A stretch of DNA of 64,000 bases from Cyclobacteriaceae bacterium (GCA_016786585.1 JAEUUI010000030.1:620001-684000), one strand, 5' to 3'; shown: positions 27,123 through 37,196, counted from the stretch's first letter. The notes: generated by a model from the sequence alone, not told the origin. Made by a program: numbers and translations.

Positions 27123-28474
27123 TGGATTTGTATCCCGGCCGATAAGCCAGGCCATTGTGTTAAACTCTTCCCGCGGAATTCGCCTTCGTGTCCAAGAAAC
27201 GATGGATGTATATTCTGTTCTGAATCGGACATATATACATTGTATGTGACTGCAGCAAACAGGTATACGGACTGCAACTTGGGATGCAGCCGGCTGCCAA
27301 TCTGAATTTTCGGACGGAGTAATAAACTTAAATCTTTGGTTAACGACTTAGCCTCATGATTAATGTGCAGCGCTTCAACGCCAAACGCGATAAAGCGGTA
27401 CTCCCCGATACCCGAAAAGGCTCCAGGCCGATTATATAAGTAATATTTCAAACCGTACCCAAGTGCCCAACTTTTTTGTTTGTCAACAAAACTGTTTGAC
27501 AGGATAAGCGAATTCAATACGTATCGGTTAGACGAAACATTCTGAATTCTTCGATTGGTACAATTTCCGGTGGCGATTTCATAGTTGGTGAAGAAAAGTT
27601 CATCCGCATAAAATGCAACATGACTGAGGCCCCCAATATTGATCAGGCCGATTGCCTTTCCGTCCTTTGTTCCACCATCTTTTCCACCCCGATAAATATT
27701 GATCAGTCCAATCTGGGTTCCCTGCGACCGTTTGGCATAATTAATAAGTCCAATTTGGAAACCGTTCATCTTCTTTGAACTATTGATCAGCCCAAGCTGC
27801 AAACCAGTCTCATGCGAATCGCCTGCTGAGTTTTTACCTTCAATATTTTCGGAAAGATTGATTAAGCTGATCTGCACTCCATGAAGCTGACCACCCGTAT
27901 AATTCAATAAACCAGAAATTTGAGTTCCATCTACAGACTGAACAGCGCTATTCCAAAGCCCGGCAAGCTGAAAGCCAAACGAATATTTACGAACCACGTT
28001 GCCGATACCTGCGATCTGCACACCCATTAATGCACCCTTCGCTACGTTCGAAAGACCGGTAATCTGCGCACCAGAAACATTTGAGATAACAACGTTCGAT
28101 ATGCCTGATATTTGAATGCCGGTGAGATTAGCTTCGAAACCTGAATTGATTTTCTTATCAATTTCTTTCGCGGTTAACCCGGAAAAAGCGTTGCCGCCAG
28201 TAATGTTCGCAATCCCTGCGATTTGCAACCCTCGTGTTTCATTTGAATTAAGATTGGATATTCCCCCCAGTTCAAACAACAAATTCGATTTTGAATAGCC
28301 GGAAGTAATGTTGACAGAAATGATGTTCCGGTATCCGCCGGGATGTAGTCCGTTCGTGCCTATAGCAGGAACAAGCGACACCTGAAATACACGGAAGTCT
28401 GAATTCCTTTTCTGGCAAAGCGAAAGGTGAGGAAGGCAGATCGCTACGCCAATGAATACGATACCTATTCTCAC
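27119..28474 (-). CDS. LA_2272-type surface repeat protein
   Basis: 451 aa. The start is GTG at 28474 and leads a signal peptide (M-R-I-G-I-V-F-I-G-V-A-I-C-L-P-H-L-S-L-C). Residues of about 55-265 are a run of short repeats of the form G-x-Q-I-x-G-L-x-N with 15-25 residue spacing, for example G-I-Q-I-S-G-I-S-N, G-A-Q-I-T-G-L-S-N and G-T-Q-I-G-L-I-N. The C-terminal 150 residues alternate hydrophobic and polar residues as in an outer-membrane beta-barrel. I recall this repeat as the LA_2272 surface-repeat family; function is unknown. It is 83 bp after the MG2/plug gene and may be part of that operon. Confidence 0.72.
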   Translation of the reverse strand: MRIGIVFIGVAICLPHLSLCQKRNSDFRVFQVSLVPAIGTNGLHPGGYRNIISVNITSGYSKSNLLFELGGISNLNSNETRGLQIAGIANITGGNAFSGLTAKEIDKKINSGFEANLTGIQISGISNVVISNVSGAQITGLSNVAKGALMGVQIAGIGNVVRKYSFGFQLAGLWNSAVQSVDGTQISGLLNYTGGQLHGVQISLINLSENIEGKNSAGDSHETGLQLGLINSSKKMNGFQIGLINYAKRSQGTQIGLINIYRGGKDGGTKDGKAIGLINIGGLSHVAFYADELFFTNYEIATGNCTNRRIQNVSSNRYVLNSLILSNSFVDKQKSWALGYGLKYYLYNRPGAFSGIGEYRFIAFGVEALHINHEAKSLTKDLSLLLRPKIQIGSRLHPKLQSVYLFAAVTYNVYMSDSEQNIHPSFLGHEGEFRGKSLTQWPGLSAGIQIH

Positions 28475-28557
28475 AGCTTGAGGGTTTGGTGGGGATCCAG
28501 ACAGTGATGAATAACGATCAAGTCAGGCCGATATTTCCTGGCGCCACCGAAAAACCG

Positions 28558-30918
28558 CTATTTAACAACGAACGTTGTCGAATATGATCCGGGAAGCCCC
28601 TCGGAAGTCAATACCTGAATGACAATCCGGTATTCGCCCGCTATGTCGGACGTGAAGAAAGCCACCCGGTGATTTACATCTTCTAACGTGCCGGTGGTCC
28701 AGAATAAAACCCTTCGCGCATCCGGCAGTGTTTCTGCTACGTTCTTTTCAGGACTATAGTATGGTGAGAAAAACTGTCGCTTAGCTTCCAATCCTTTATA
28801 ATTCATCAGCAGTGCCTGTTCCGGTGGCTGATATCCGGCAAGATCGCCTTTGTAACTCGTAAAGCTTACGATACCATCGTATGCCATGGCGTTCAGGTAA
28901 TACTTACGTTTGATGACATCAAGCTGTTTGAGCTTCAGCGGATCAATTTCCATCAGGCGGTCGATACTGAAAATCGGCACACCATCTACGAGCACAAGCG
29001 GGTCGTCAGAAAAAGAAAGTTTGTTTGCCTGATCAATGATAGACAGGTGAAACTCATCTTTTTTCTTTTTCACACGCACTCCGGGAACATATTCCCGCAT
29101 AACTTCTTCCAGTGTCGGAAATCGTGTGTAATCATCCAGTTGATAGGATTCATCGGGTTTACCATAAAATGCACTGAATGGATACTTAGCTTCATCCATG
29201 CCGGAAGGACCATAAAACAGATTCTGAACCTGCATATGGATACTCCGTTGCTCAAGTGCTATGGTTTGCCTGGTCGTTAATGAGAACTCAGGTGCAGAAA
29301 ATGCAGCTTTGGTAAAGAACGGATCATCAAGCTGAAGTTTATATTGATTGGCATTCGCTGGATCTGCCTGTGCAATGATGCTTCTGTTGCCCACGATCGG
29401 CTCAGTTTCAAAGAGAAGCCGCCCGCTTTGCGCTTGCGAGATATAGGTGTTTATCGGGCTGCCCATAAGGGTCAGGTAAACTGGAATACGGTCTGCTGGC
29501 TTTCCGGATTCTTTCTCCATCACCTGACCATAAATTAAATGACCTCCGATCTCAGGCAAGAATTCATTTTGGGTTTTGTTACTGCGCACAGCGTCCCAGT
29601 TCAGACGCCTCCAACCGTTGGTAAGCATGAGGTTATCGGTATTCTCGGCCAGTTCCGGTGAATCCGGACCAAAATAATATGCCGGATTTTCGATAACGCC
29701 TGCCAGATCAGACGTAAGCCATATGTAGTCACGAATGTTTTGTGTCGGCAGATCGAGTGAATCAAGTTGATATACCGCCAACGAAAAAACACCGTCTCTC
29801 AATGTATCGCGTTTGTTGTCAAAGAACAAATCCAACGTAACACGTTCACGAGTCTTTGTCAGATAAGGATTCCCGGTAACGGTAACATTTAACTTCTCTT
29901 CCGGTTTTTTAAAATACAAACGTTCACATACCGGCTGCAGCCTGGCGTCAAATATCGTAAACACAGAAATGCCGGTGCCTAACGCAGCCCGCTCCAATTC
30001 AAACTTCGCAACTCCATTTTGCATAACGCCCCGCTGTTGAACTTTTAAAGTCTGACGTGTATGACCTAACAGGTAAATTGATTCGGAATTTTGATTCGTG
30101 CTGCGCACCAGTACATTTATTTTGCCATCATCTGATTCGCTTACCTGCATAACATATCCTTCTGCTTTGGGTGCAGGAAGGGTATGGCGATATTGTTTAT
30201 TTTGTTTGTCAGTTATGATGACATGATACACATGATTTACCTTCGGTGTAAAGCTGAACTTTGCAAGACCAAATTGTTTCGCTGAAAAACGCGCAACCGT
30301 ATCGTTAGCATCAAGGACAACACCCGAGGCCGCAATCCCATTCCCGGTTTTATCAACCGCCCGAACGCCAACCACACTCTCAAGTCCGTAAACAAGATCG
30401 CCTCCCTCCGGGAAAAACTGAATATCATATTGAGAAGGATCAGCCGCAGAATGCTGAACAACTTCTAATGGAATAAAAGGATTAAGAATGGTTATTGCTT
30501 GATGAAAAAAGAAATCATCTCCGGCATTTTTCATCCAGTTCGTGTACGCACGCAGCACGTAGTTTCCCGAAGCAAGTGATGCGGGTAAAAACAGAGAGCC
30601 TTCTGCACCGTTTTTGTCGAGCAGGAATTTAGCCTGTAAAACAGACGCGTTGTTCTTGTCAAGAATTTCAACGTACACTATTTTACTCCAGTCGATCATC
30701 CGGTTACCTGTTGCATCAACCCGATATGCTTTAAACCACAATGTTTCACCCGTGAGGTATGAGCTTCGGTCGGTGTGCAGAAAAATCTTTTCCCCGAAAT
30801 ATGAATTTCCGTACTTCCGGAAAGAAGTGGTGAGGGAATCGAATTCAGGTTGCTGCGCAAAAACATCGCAGCAGCACGCACAAATAAAGAAAGCCAGCAA
30901 AAAAGAAACGTGCTTCAT
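28558..30918 (-). CDS. MG2-like and TonB-plug-like exported protein
   Basis: 786 aa with a signal peptide ending near D-V-F-A-Q-Q. The N-terminal domain (about residues 35-150) resembles an alpha-2-macroglobulin MG2 domain: I-F-L-H-T-D-R-S-S-Y-L-T-G-E-T-L-W-F-K-A. Beta-rich repeats follow, and near residue 620-700 there is a plug-like module with V-D-G-V-P-I-F and G-I-V-S-F-T-S. No beta-barrel follows the plug. In Bacteroidota such proteins usually sit beside TonB receptors; their role is unknown. Three bp downstream of DUF4249. Confidence 0.72.
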   Translation of the reverse strand: MKHVSFLLAFFICACCCDVFAQQPEFDSLTTSFRKYGNSYFGEKIFLHTDRSSYLTGETLWFKAYRVDATGNRMIDWSKIVYVEILDKNNASVLQAKFLLDKNGAEGSLFLPASLASGNYVLRAYTNWMKNAGDDFFFHQAITILNPFIPLEVVQHSAADPSQYDIQFFPEGGDLVYGLESVVGVRAVDKTGNGIAASGVVLDANDTVARFSAKQFGLAKFSFTPKVNHVYHVIITDKQNKQYRHTLPAPKAEGYVMQVSESDDGKINVLVRSTNQNSESIYLLGHTRQTLKVQQRGVMQNGVAKFELERAALGTGISVFTIFDARLQPVCERLYFKKPEEKLNVTVTGNPYLTKTRERVTLDLFFDNKRDTLRDGVFSLAVYQLDSLDLPTQNIRDYIWLTSDLAGVIENPAYYFGPDSPELAENTDNLMLTNGWRRLNWDAVRSNKTQNEFLPEIGGHLIYGQVMEKESGKPADRIPVYLTLMGSPINTYISQAQSGRLLFETEPIVGNRSIIAQADPANANQYKLQLDDPFFTKAAFSAPEFSLTTRQTIALEQRSIHMQVQNLFYGPSGMDEAKYPFSAFYGKPDESYQLDDYTRFPTLEEVMREYVPGVRVKKKKDEFHLSIIDQANKLSFSDDPLVLVDGVPIFSIDRLMEIDPLKLKQLDVIKRKYYLNAMAYDGIVSFTSYKGDLAGYQPPEQALLMNYKGLEAKRQFFSPYYSPEKNVAETLPDARRVLFWTTGTLEDVNHRVAFFTSDIAGEYRIVIQVLTSEGLPGSYSTTFVVK

Positions 30919-30921
30919 TAT

Positions 30922-32070
30922 TTAATTTAAGTCTTCCCAAAAATCAGGCTTCACCGTGGTACCACCTTGTAACCGGCAGTCAATGCAATATGGCGTTGTT
31001 GCACGATAGCCAATCGGCTGCATGCCTTGCATTTCAAATACAATTGGAACGAGGTTTCCAAACCCGTCACCAAAAAGAAGGATTCGTTCTGAACACTCCT
31101 CGTAGCCTGTGACGAATACATTCCGGAGCGGGAATTCGACATCTCCACCTTCAATAAAAATACGCTGCTGTGATGCCGTGCTGGCGTTAAAATAACCAAG
31201 CACAATCTTTCCTGGACTGGTTACACACCGCATATTACCTACCGCAGCAGAAGGCAAAGGGTCAAAGATGGTTCCCATTTCTTCCGTGTTTTTCTTCAGC
31301 AGTTGCCAATAATCGTAAGCACGCGAATCAATAGCGCGCTGTTCAACCAGAACACTGTATTTCAGGTGAAGTTTAGCTGACGTAAAAGGAATCGTTGTGA
31401 GATTGAACTGACTGATAATATCTTCGTTGAGCTTGTCGGACGAACCAACCAATATTTCATTCGAACCAGCCGTGTTCCAGCATTCGTAGATTTTCAATTC
31501 TTCGTAGTCACGCAGATCAACCGTGTCTCCCGCAATTTTTAAAATACTTCGATACTGCGCGCGATATTGCCAGGTTTCTGTGAACTTCCAGTAATAATAT
31601 CGCGTATTGTTCGCGGGGTTATGCGTGGTAGCATATACGCCAACGCCATCTTTTGTTTCGTTCCAGGAAATGCTGTCAATTGGAGGCGCGTATAATATCG
31701 GCACAAATTCAGACTGATACTCTTCCCCGTCCAGCGTTACGATCTTAAGCTGATACGTACGGGTATTATCGATTGGAATCCCTGATGCTTTGTATTCGCC
31801 ATTTGCCAGTTCCGTAAGGTTGTAACGTTGCGCATGATCGTCTTCCAGCGAAACAGTAGCGTTTTTCTCGAATACTTGCTCTGTTCCGGTCAGCGGAATT
31901 GTCCGGCTTAGTTTAACGAGACACGTATTTTCAGTTGCATTCAGAAAGCCATCCACGACCAGGTAATTCACATTTCCAACCACTTCTCCCGGGCGATAGG
32001 GATCAATACAGCTGGCCAGAAAAACCATTACTGTTATGCAAACCCGAAAAACCGTTACCCTTCTCATCAT
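30922..32070 (-). CDS. DUF4249 lipoprotein
   Basis: 382 aa. The lipoprotein signal is V-F-L-A-S-C with lipid Cys21, followed by D-P-Y-R-P-G and V-D-G-F-L, the usual start of DUF4249 proteins. The rest is beta-rich with a C-terminal C-x2-C (Y-C-I-D-C-R). The family is encoded beside TonB-dependent receptors and probably forms the surface partner of the receptor, by analogy with SusD; the ligand is unknown. Its start is 2 bases after the stop of the receptor gene, and 3 bases separate it from the MG2/plug gene. Confidence 0.85.
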   Translation of the reverse strand: MMRRVTVFRVCITVMVFLASCIDPYRPGEVVGNVNYLVVDGFLNATENTCLVKLSRTIPLTGTEQVFEKNATVSLEDDHAQRYNLTELANGEYKASGIPIDNTRTYQLKIVTLDGEEYQSEFVPILYAPPIDSISWNETKDGVGVYATTHNPANNTRYYYWKFTETWQYRAQYRSILKIAGDTVDLRDYEELKIYECWNTAGSNEILVGSSDKLNEDIISQFNLTTIPFTSAKLHLKYSVLVEQRAIDSRAYDYWQLLKKNTEEMGTIFDPLPSAAVGNMRCVTSPGKIVLGYFNASTASQQRIFIEGGDVEFPLRNVFVTGYEECSERILLFGDGFGNLVPIVFEMQGMQPIGYRATTPYCIDCRLQGGTTVKPDFWEDLN

Positions 32071-32072
32071 GC

Positions 32073-34829
32073 TTAAAATCTAAAGTTCCAGGTTACTGTT
32101 GGAATAGGAGCTCCAAAAATCGACAGTTTGTAACCGCGCGTCACCCCATTTTTCGAATCAAAGAATATCGAATACGCGTTTTTGCGTCCCGTTAAATTGT
32201 AAACGCCAACCGTCCACGAACTGTGCGTGAGCTTTTTTATTTTATGATTCCCCTCCAGGTTGAAGGCCAGATCAATCCTGAAATAGTCGGGAATGCGTGA
32301 TCCGTTTCGCGGCCCGTATAAAACCCGGTACGATCCATCGCTGTAGTATTTTCCGATCGGCAGGGTAATCGGCCGTCCGGTGCTGTACGTTGCATTTAAC
32401 GAAGCACTCACGCGATGGCTAAACTTGTAGTTGCTCACAAGGTTCACAGCATGCGGCTTATCATAATTGGAAGGATAAAACTTTCCCTTATTAACAGTCT
32501 CTGATTCAAACCCGCTCCTGGTTCTCAGAAGTGAACGTGAATACGTATAGCTCACCCATCCGTTGATTTTACCGCTTAGCTTTTTAACCATCAGTTCAAC
32601 ACCGTACGCTTTTCCTTCGGTACGGATTACATCCGATTCAATAGCATGATTCAGGATGATCTTGGCGCCCCCCTTATAGTCGAGGATGTTCTCCATTCGC
32701 TTGTAATATCCTTCAACAGATGTTTCAATGGTGTTCGACCGGAGGTTTTTATAAAGTCCCAGCGAAATCTGATCGCCTACCTGCGGAGCGATGTACGAGT
32801 CACTCAACTTCCACACGTCTGTCGGGGAAATAGCCGTAGTATTGGAGAGCATTTGGATATACTGCCTTGAGCGATTCAGACTGAGCTTGAGGGAAGCACT
32901 GCCGGATAACATATATTTAACGGAAATCCGATACTCCGGTCCGTGATACGTAACGATCGGACCTTTGCCGTATGAAACCGTGTCGATAATTCCCTCAGGA
33001 TTCTTTGATTGCCCGGCTGCATATAAATACTTGTCGTGAGGCCCCAAATACGTGTACAGCGAATACCGAAGGCCCACATAAACAGAAAGCCTGTGTGAAA
33101 CATCAAACTGGTCACCGATATAAAACGCACTTTCAATACCTTTCTCCTGTGGTAAAACATCACGCTCTACTTCTGACGCTGAGCCGTTTGGAACGTAAGA
33201 GCCAGGCTTGATCGCATAGCGAATCGCACTTGCACCAAAATCCAGGCTATGCTTAGGGTGTGGGAAATAGCTAAAATCAGTTTTAATGTTGTATTGCTGA
33301 AGGCCGTAGCCCAATGTAAATGCGTTTACCGGATTGGCATCACTTTCAACCTTATAGTCGTAACCGCTAAACGATCCGGTGAGTACATTATAGAGTTTAT
33401 TGGTAAAGATGTGTTTCCATTTAACTGTTGCAGCTTTATTGGAGTATTGATAAGCCGTATCAGAATTGAGCGTAAACTTGTCTTTGCTGAAATAGCCTGT
33501 TAAATAGAGCGAGTTGTTTTCATCGATTTCGTGCGTAATGATGGCGTTCAAATCATAAAAAGAAGCTTTACTATTTTTCACCAAGTCGTTGGGAATCTCA
33601 CGCAACAGCCAGTTCGAATAAGTAGATCTTCCACCGATCAAAAATGAAGTTTTATCTTTGATGATAGGTCCTTCCAGAATCAAACGGCCGGTGACAGGGC
33701 CGATTCCGCCTGAGCCCGTGATTTTCTTTTTATTTCCTTCACGTGTATTAACGTCCAGCACAGATGAAAGCCTGCCACCATACTGCACCGGTATCGTGCT
33801 CTTATATAACTCTGCATTTTTTACAAGATCAGGATTAAATGCAGAAAAGAAACCAAACAGGTGCGCAGGATTAAAAACGACAGCATCGTTTAACAGGATA
33901 AGATTTTGGTCGGTAGCACCTCCCCTTACATTCAACCCCGTGCTGGCCTCACCTACGGTTTGTACGCCTGGCAACGTAAGCATCACTTTAAAAATGTCAA
34001 GCTCGCCCAAGGCAGTAGGCACTTTTTTCATGGTTTTAATATCAAGCTTATCAACACCCATCTGAAGGCTTGATACATTTTTATCTTTTTCGGCTTCTAC
34101 AACCAGTTCTTTTAAGGATGTAACATCTTCCAGCATCTCGATGTCCAGTTTCCCGTCACCGTAAAGTGTGATCTTGCGTTTGGTATTCTTGAAGCCAAGA
34201 CTTTTTATAATCAATTCATGCTTTCCTTTCGGGATTGTCAACGCAAAGTATCCGAACTGGTCGGTTGCTACGCCTGTAAATGGGTTTTCGATGTACACAG
34301 ATGCTCCCGCAATCGGCTCACCGGACGATGCATACTTGACATGGCCCGCTACGGTAGCCAAACCCTGACCAATCGGATTCGTTTTTTTACCGATGTCGTA
34401 TTCGGCAGCCTCAGCCAATAGCACTTCCGCAGTACGCTGCTCGTCCGTGTAGTATTTCAGTACACGACTGGAGGCAGAAGGTAACGTTTCAGTTTCCCCG
34501 GGAAAATTGGCTGGCAAACGTTCCTGGATATCTCTTCCCTTAACAATAAACACATGTTTCTGATTATCGATGGCAAAGTGCAAGTCAGTTCCGACAAAAA
34601 CCTGGTTAAGTGCCTGGTGAATTTCAAGTTGATCGGCTGACAGATTAACGGTAAGTGAATCGAGCGCCTTTGAGTCGTAATAAAATCGTAAACCGGTTTG
34701 TTGCGTAACATCTGCCTGAAAAACCTTGAACGGGGTATTTTGGTAATTACCGGTAATGAGCAATTCTGTGTCCTGCGCGAAGGCGAAGGTGACAGTAAAC
34801 AATGCAAGTAAAACAACAGCAATACGCAT
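32073..34829 (-). CDS. TonB-dependent receptor with STN domain
   Basis: 918 aa. A signal peptide (M-R-I-A-V-V-L-L-A-L-F-T-V-T-F-A-F-A-Q) is followed by an STN domain (about residues 22-95, with F-K-V-F-Q-A-D-V-T). A CarboxypepD_reg-like domain (about 165-245, G-H-V-K-Y-A-S-S-G-E-P-I-A-G-A) and a plug (about 255-370, L-N-V-R-G-G-A-T-D-Q-N-L) come next, and then a beta-barrel ending in V-T-W-N-F-R-F with a terminal aromatic. The STN domain suggests signalling through an anti-sigma factor in other systems, but none is encoded here. The substrate is unknown. Confidence 0.93.
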   Translation of the reverse strand: MRIAVVLLALFTVTFAFAQDTELLITGNYQNTPFKVFQADVTQQTGLRFYYDSKALDSLTVNLSADQLEIHQALNQVFVGTDLHFAIDNQKHVFIVKGRDIQERLPANFPGETETLPSASSRVLKYYTDEQRTAEVLLAEAAEYDIGKKTNPIGQGLATVAGHVKYASSGEPIAGASVYIENPFTGVATDQFGYFALTIPKGKHELIIKSLGFKNTKRKITLYGDGKLDIEMLEDVTSLKELVVEAEKDKNVSSLQMGVDKLDIKTMKKVPTALGELDIFKVMLTLPGVQTVGEASTGLNVRGGATDQNLILLNDAVVFNPAHLFGFFSAFNPDLVKNAELYKSTIPVQYGGRLSSVLDVNTREGNKKKITGSGGIGPVTGRLILEGPIIKDKTSFLIGGRSTYSNWLLREIPNDLVKNSKASFYDLNAIITHEIDENNSLYLTGYFSKDKFTLNSDTAYQYSNKAATVKWKHIFTNKLYNVLTGSFSGYDYKVESDANPVNAFTLGYGLQQYNIKTDFSYFPHPKHSLDFGASAIRYAIKPGSYVPNGSASEVERDVLPQEKGIESAFYIGDQFDVSHRLSVYVGLRYSLYTYLGPHDKYLYAAGQSKNPEGIIDTVSYGKGPIVTYHGPEYRISVKYMLSGSASLKLSLNRSRQYIQMLSNTTAISPTDVWKLSDSYIAPQVGDQISLGLYKNLRSNTIETSVEGYYKRMENILDYKGGAKIILNHAIESDVIRTEGKAYGVELMVKKLSGKINGWVSYTYSRSLLRTRSGFESETVNKGKFYPSNYDKPHAVNLVSNYKFSHRVSASLNATYSTGRPITLPIGKYYSDGSYRVLYGPRNGSRIPDYFRIDLAFNLEGNHKIKKLTHSSWTVGVYNLTGRKNAYSIFFDSKNGVTRGYKLSIFGAPIPTVTWNFRF

Positions 34830-34830
34830 G

Positions 34831-35553
34831 TTACCTCGCTATGTGCTGATTATAGTACAACACACTTTTTTTAAGTGAACCTTCCGGATCTTTTCTGAAA
34901 CTTCCGCCTCCGGGAAGCTGCCTTTTTATTTGAGTTTTATTGGCTGAGAAAAACTTTAGCACGTCCCTGCGATTTTTTACTTCGATAAACTTTCCATCCC
35001 AGGCAATAAAATACTTTGTTTTGTCCACAAACAGATGCGCAACAGTTCCTGAACTGAGTTCCTCCAGCACTTCTTTCTTGCGAAATGCGTACAACATCGC
35101 GGAACCCGTTACCAATTGATCGTAAAAGTTATTATCCTTTGCAAGTTCTCTCAGCCTGACAAATGTGTGGCCTTGCAGGTTGAACCGTTCAATCCGTTCG
35201 TAAACCAGTTCCATCTTGATTAGCGAATAGAAAGGGTGCGAAATAATTTTATTGCCAACAATGTCATATTGAAGATCGATCTGCTCGAATAACTGCCCTC
35301 CGTAAACAATGGAACCTTCCATCCAATCGTCTGACAGATAGTATGGTACATCACCGGTTCGTGTGCGGTAGATTTGTTCTTTATAGAGTGATCCGTTATT
35401 GAGTGATGAATTAGCTCCGACCGCGTTCTGGTAGAAAATCCGTTGCTCTTTCATCGCATGAGCAAGAGAAGCACTATCCAGCGTACCGTTTTGGGCTAAA
35501 ACCTGAGGAGAAAAAAATCCGAAAATAGAAATTAAGATAACCAGCGCCTTCAT
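34831..35553 (-). CDS. Unknown exported protein heading the TonB/DUF4249 operon
   Basis: 240 aa from the ATG at 35553, which gives a signal peptide ending near V-L-A-Q; a longer reading to 35619 adds 22 residues. I do not recognise the domain. It is beta-rich with aromatic and charged patches (F-V-R-L-R-E-L and Y-F-I-A-W-D-G-K-F) and has no catalytic motif. One base separates its stop from the receptor ATG, so it is the first gene of the operon and a likely periplasmic or outer-membrane accessory. Confidence 0.6.
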   Translation of the reverse strand: MKALVILISIFGFFSPQVLAQNGTLDSASLAHAMKEQRIFYQNAVGANSSLNNGSLYKEQIYRTRTGDVPYYLSDDWMEGSIVYGGQLFEQIDLQYDIVGNKIISHPFYSLIKMELVYERIERFNLQGHTFVRLRELAKDNNFYDQLVTGSAMLYAFRKKEVLEELSSGTVAHLFVDKTKYFIAWDGKFIEVKNRRDVLKFFSANKTQIKRQLPGGGSFRKDPEGSLKKSVLYYNQHIAR

Positions 35554-35867
35554 CCGCTTAAAAATCGCTGTAAATAATATTACAAATAACTTAATTATCC
35601 TACAGGTTTGATATTCCATGTCCGATAACTACACAAAAGGATATTTTGGAACAATCTGATAACGTGTTTGGCCGAAAAAGTCTGCCGCTGCGATAGTCTC
35701 AGCTTACTATCGCTTGTGAGTTAGACACACCACAACGACTAAATGTTGGAAGAAGAGGAAAATTGGATCGCTGCAAACATGGCAAACAACTAACATTCAA
35801 ATTTTCTTGGGTTCCGCAAAAAGTGCATTCAGAACGCGATTGGGTCGCAACCAAATAAACCTTATCT
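35554..35867. other. 314-bp gene-free spacer with an 8-bp perfect inverted repeat
   Basis: A divergent spacer between the TonB operon and the APC permease. The only structure seen is GCGATAGT (35690-35697) and ACTATCGC (35706-35713) with an 8-base loop. No T run follows, so it could be an operator or a chance repeat. On the plus strand ATTG and TATCTATG (35863-35870) might form a promoter; this would favour the GTG at 35892 as the permease start. No good promoter for the minus strand was found. Confidence 0.4.
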
Positions 35868-37196
35868 ATGCAATGTTTTAACATTATCAGCGTGAGCCAG
35901 CAAGGAAACGAACTGAAAAAAGTACTGGGAGCCGGGTTCGGTATTGCCGTTCTCGTGGGCGGAACAATCGGGGTTGGAATTTTACGCACCCCCGGGATCA
36001 TTGCCGGACTCATCAATAACTACTGGCTTATCGTTTTCGCCTGGCTGTTCGTTGGCGGGTATGTGCTGCTGGCGGCCGGCCTGTTCGCAGAAATGGCCAC
36101 GATGATGCCTAAAGCTGGCGGCCCGTACAATTATGTGAAGCGTGCGTTTGGCGATTATGCCGGTTTTCTTTCCGGCTGGTTCGATTACCTGCTCAACTCA
36201 ATTGCCCCGGCATACTTCTGCATTGTGATTGGCGAATACCTGGCGTTGCTGTTCCCCTCGCTTGGCGGATATGAAACTCTCATGGGACTAAGCTTCCTTA
36301 TACTGTTCATGCTTTTTCATTTAAGCGGAGTAAAGAGCGGAAGCATTGCCCAGCAAATCACCAGCGTGGCCAAAGTTCTGTTTTTTGTTGCACTGGTTGT
36401 CGCGTGTTTTGTGGTTGATACCGATACACTCCCTGCAGAGAAAGTACAGACCCTTACGCAAAACACAACCATTCTCGGATTTCTTACCGCGCTACAACTC
36501 ATCATGGGTGCTTATAACGGGTGGTGGTCCGGGTGCTTTTTTGCGGAAGAAGATGTTGATCCTTCCCGGAATATTCCAAGGTCGTTGTTTACGGGGGTGA
36601 TTATGGTAATCATCATCTATATTCTTCTCAACATGGCCTTCATGCATGTGATTCCACCCGCAGCCTTAGCAAATTCACCGCTCGCTGCCTCGGACGTTGC
36701 GGGGGTTGTATTTGGCAACTCGGGATCAAAACTTGTGATGATCATCGCGATCGTTTCCATTCTTAGTATCCTGAACGCATACATGATGATCCCGGCCCGA
36801 ATTATGTTCGGATTGAGCAGAGATAATTTTTTTATCAGGCAGGGAACACATGTGAATAAAGGCGGAACCCCGGTTGTCTCATTGCTCATCACTACGGCAT
36901 TCAGCTTTGTTTTAATTATTGTCGGTTCATTTCAACAGCTGTTTGCCCTTGCGGGATTCATGTCGCTGGTTGTAACCGGATTGAGTTTTGCTGCCCACAT
37001 CAAATTGAGACGCACAGAACCAAACACCCCGCGACCCTACAAGGCTTGGGGCTATCCGGTAACACCCATTATCGTCATTCTGGCAACAGCAGCGATGTTC
37101 ATCGGATTTGCGAAGAGCGATCAGTTTAATTTTATGATTGTTGCCGGAATTGGCGTATTGTCGTACCCAGCATTTATGTTAATCAGGAGAGCTTAA
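35868..37196 (+). CDS. APC-superfamily amino acid permease
   Basis: 442 aa with about twelve hydrophobic helices. The first helix carries G-G-T-I-G-V-G-I-L-R, the glycine-rich ligand loop of APC permeases, and the W-L-F-V-G-G-Y, E-M-A-T-M-M-P-K-A-G-G-P-Y pattern follows. The amino acid transported cannot be read. An in-frame GTG at 35892 (M-S-Q-Q-G-N-E-L-K-K) may be the true start, since the eight extra N-terminal residues look unusual. The PAP2 phosphatase gene is 10 bp downstream, so they form an operon. Confidence 0.9.
   Translation: MQCFNIISVSQQGNELKKVLGAGFGIAVLVGGTIGVGILRTPGIIAGLINNYWLIVFAWLFVGGYVLLAAGLFAEMATMMPKAGGPYNYVKRAFGDYAGFLSGWFDYLLNSIAPAYFCIVIGEYLALLFPSLGGYETLMGLSFLILFMLFHLSGVKSGSIAQQITSVAKVLFFVALVVACFVVDTDTLPAEKVQTLTQNTTILGFLTALQLIMGAYNGWWSGCFFAEEDVDPSRNIPRSLFTGVIMVIIIYILLNMAFMHVIPPAALANSPLAASDVAGVVFGNSGSKLVMIIAIVSILSILNAYMMIPARIMFGLSRDNFFIRQGTHVNKGGTPVVSLLITTAFSFVLIIVGSFQQLFALAGFMSLVVTGLSFAAHIKLRRTEPNTPRPYKAWGYPVTPIIVILATAAMFIGFAKSDQFNFMIVAGIGVLSYPAFMLIRRA

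Noticed and set aside
35690-35713. 8-bp perfect inverted repeat in the TonB/APC spacer as a terminator or operator
   Set aside because: No T run and no second copy nearby; kept only as a note on the spacer.
35699-36016. 105-residue minus-strand frame over the start of the APC permease
   Set aside because: It overlaps the permease TM1 and shows no coding signs.
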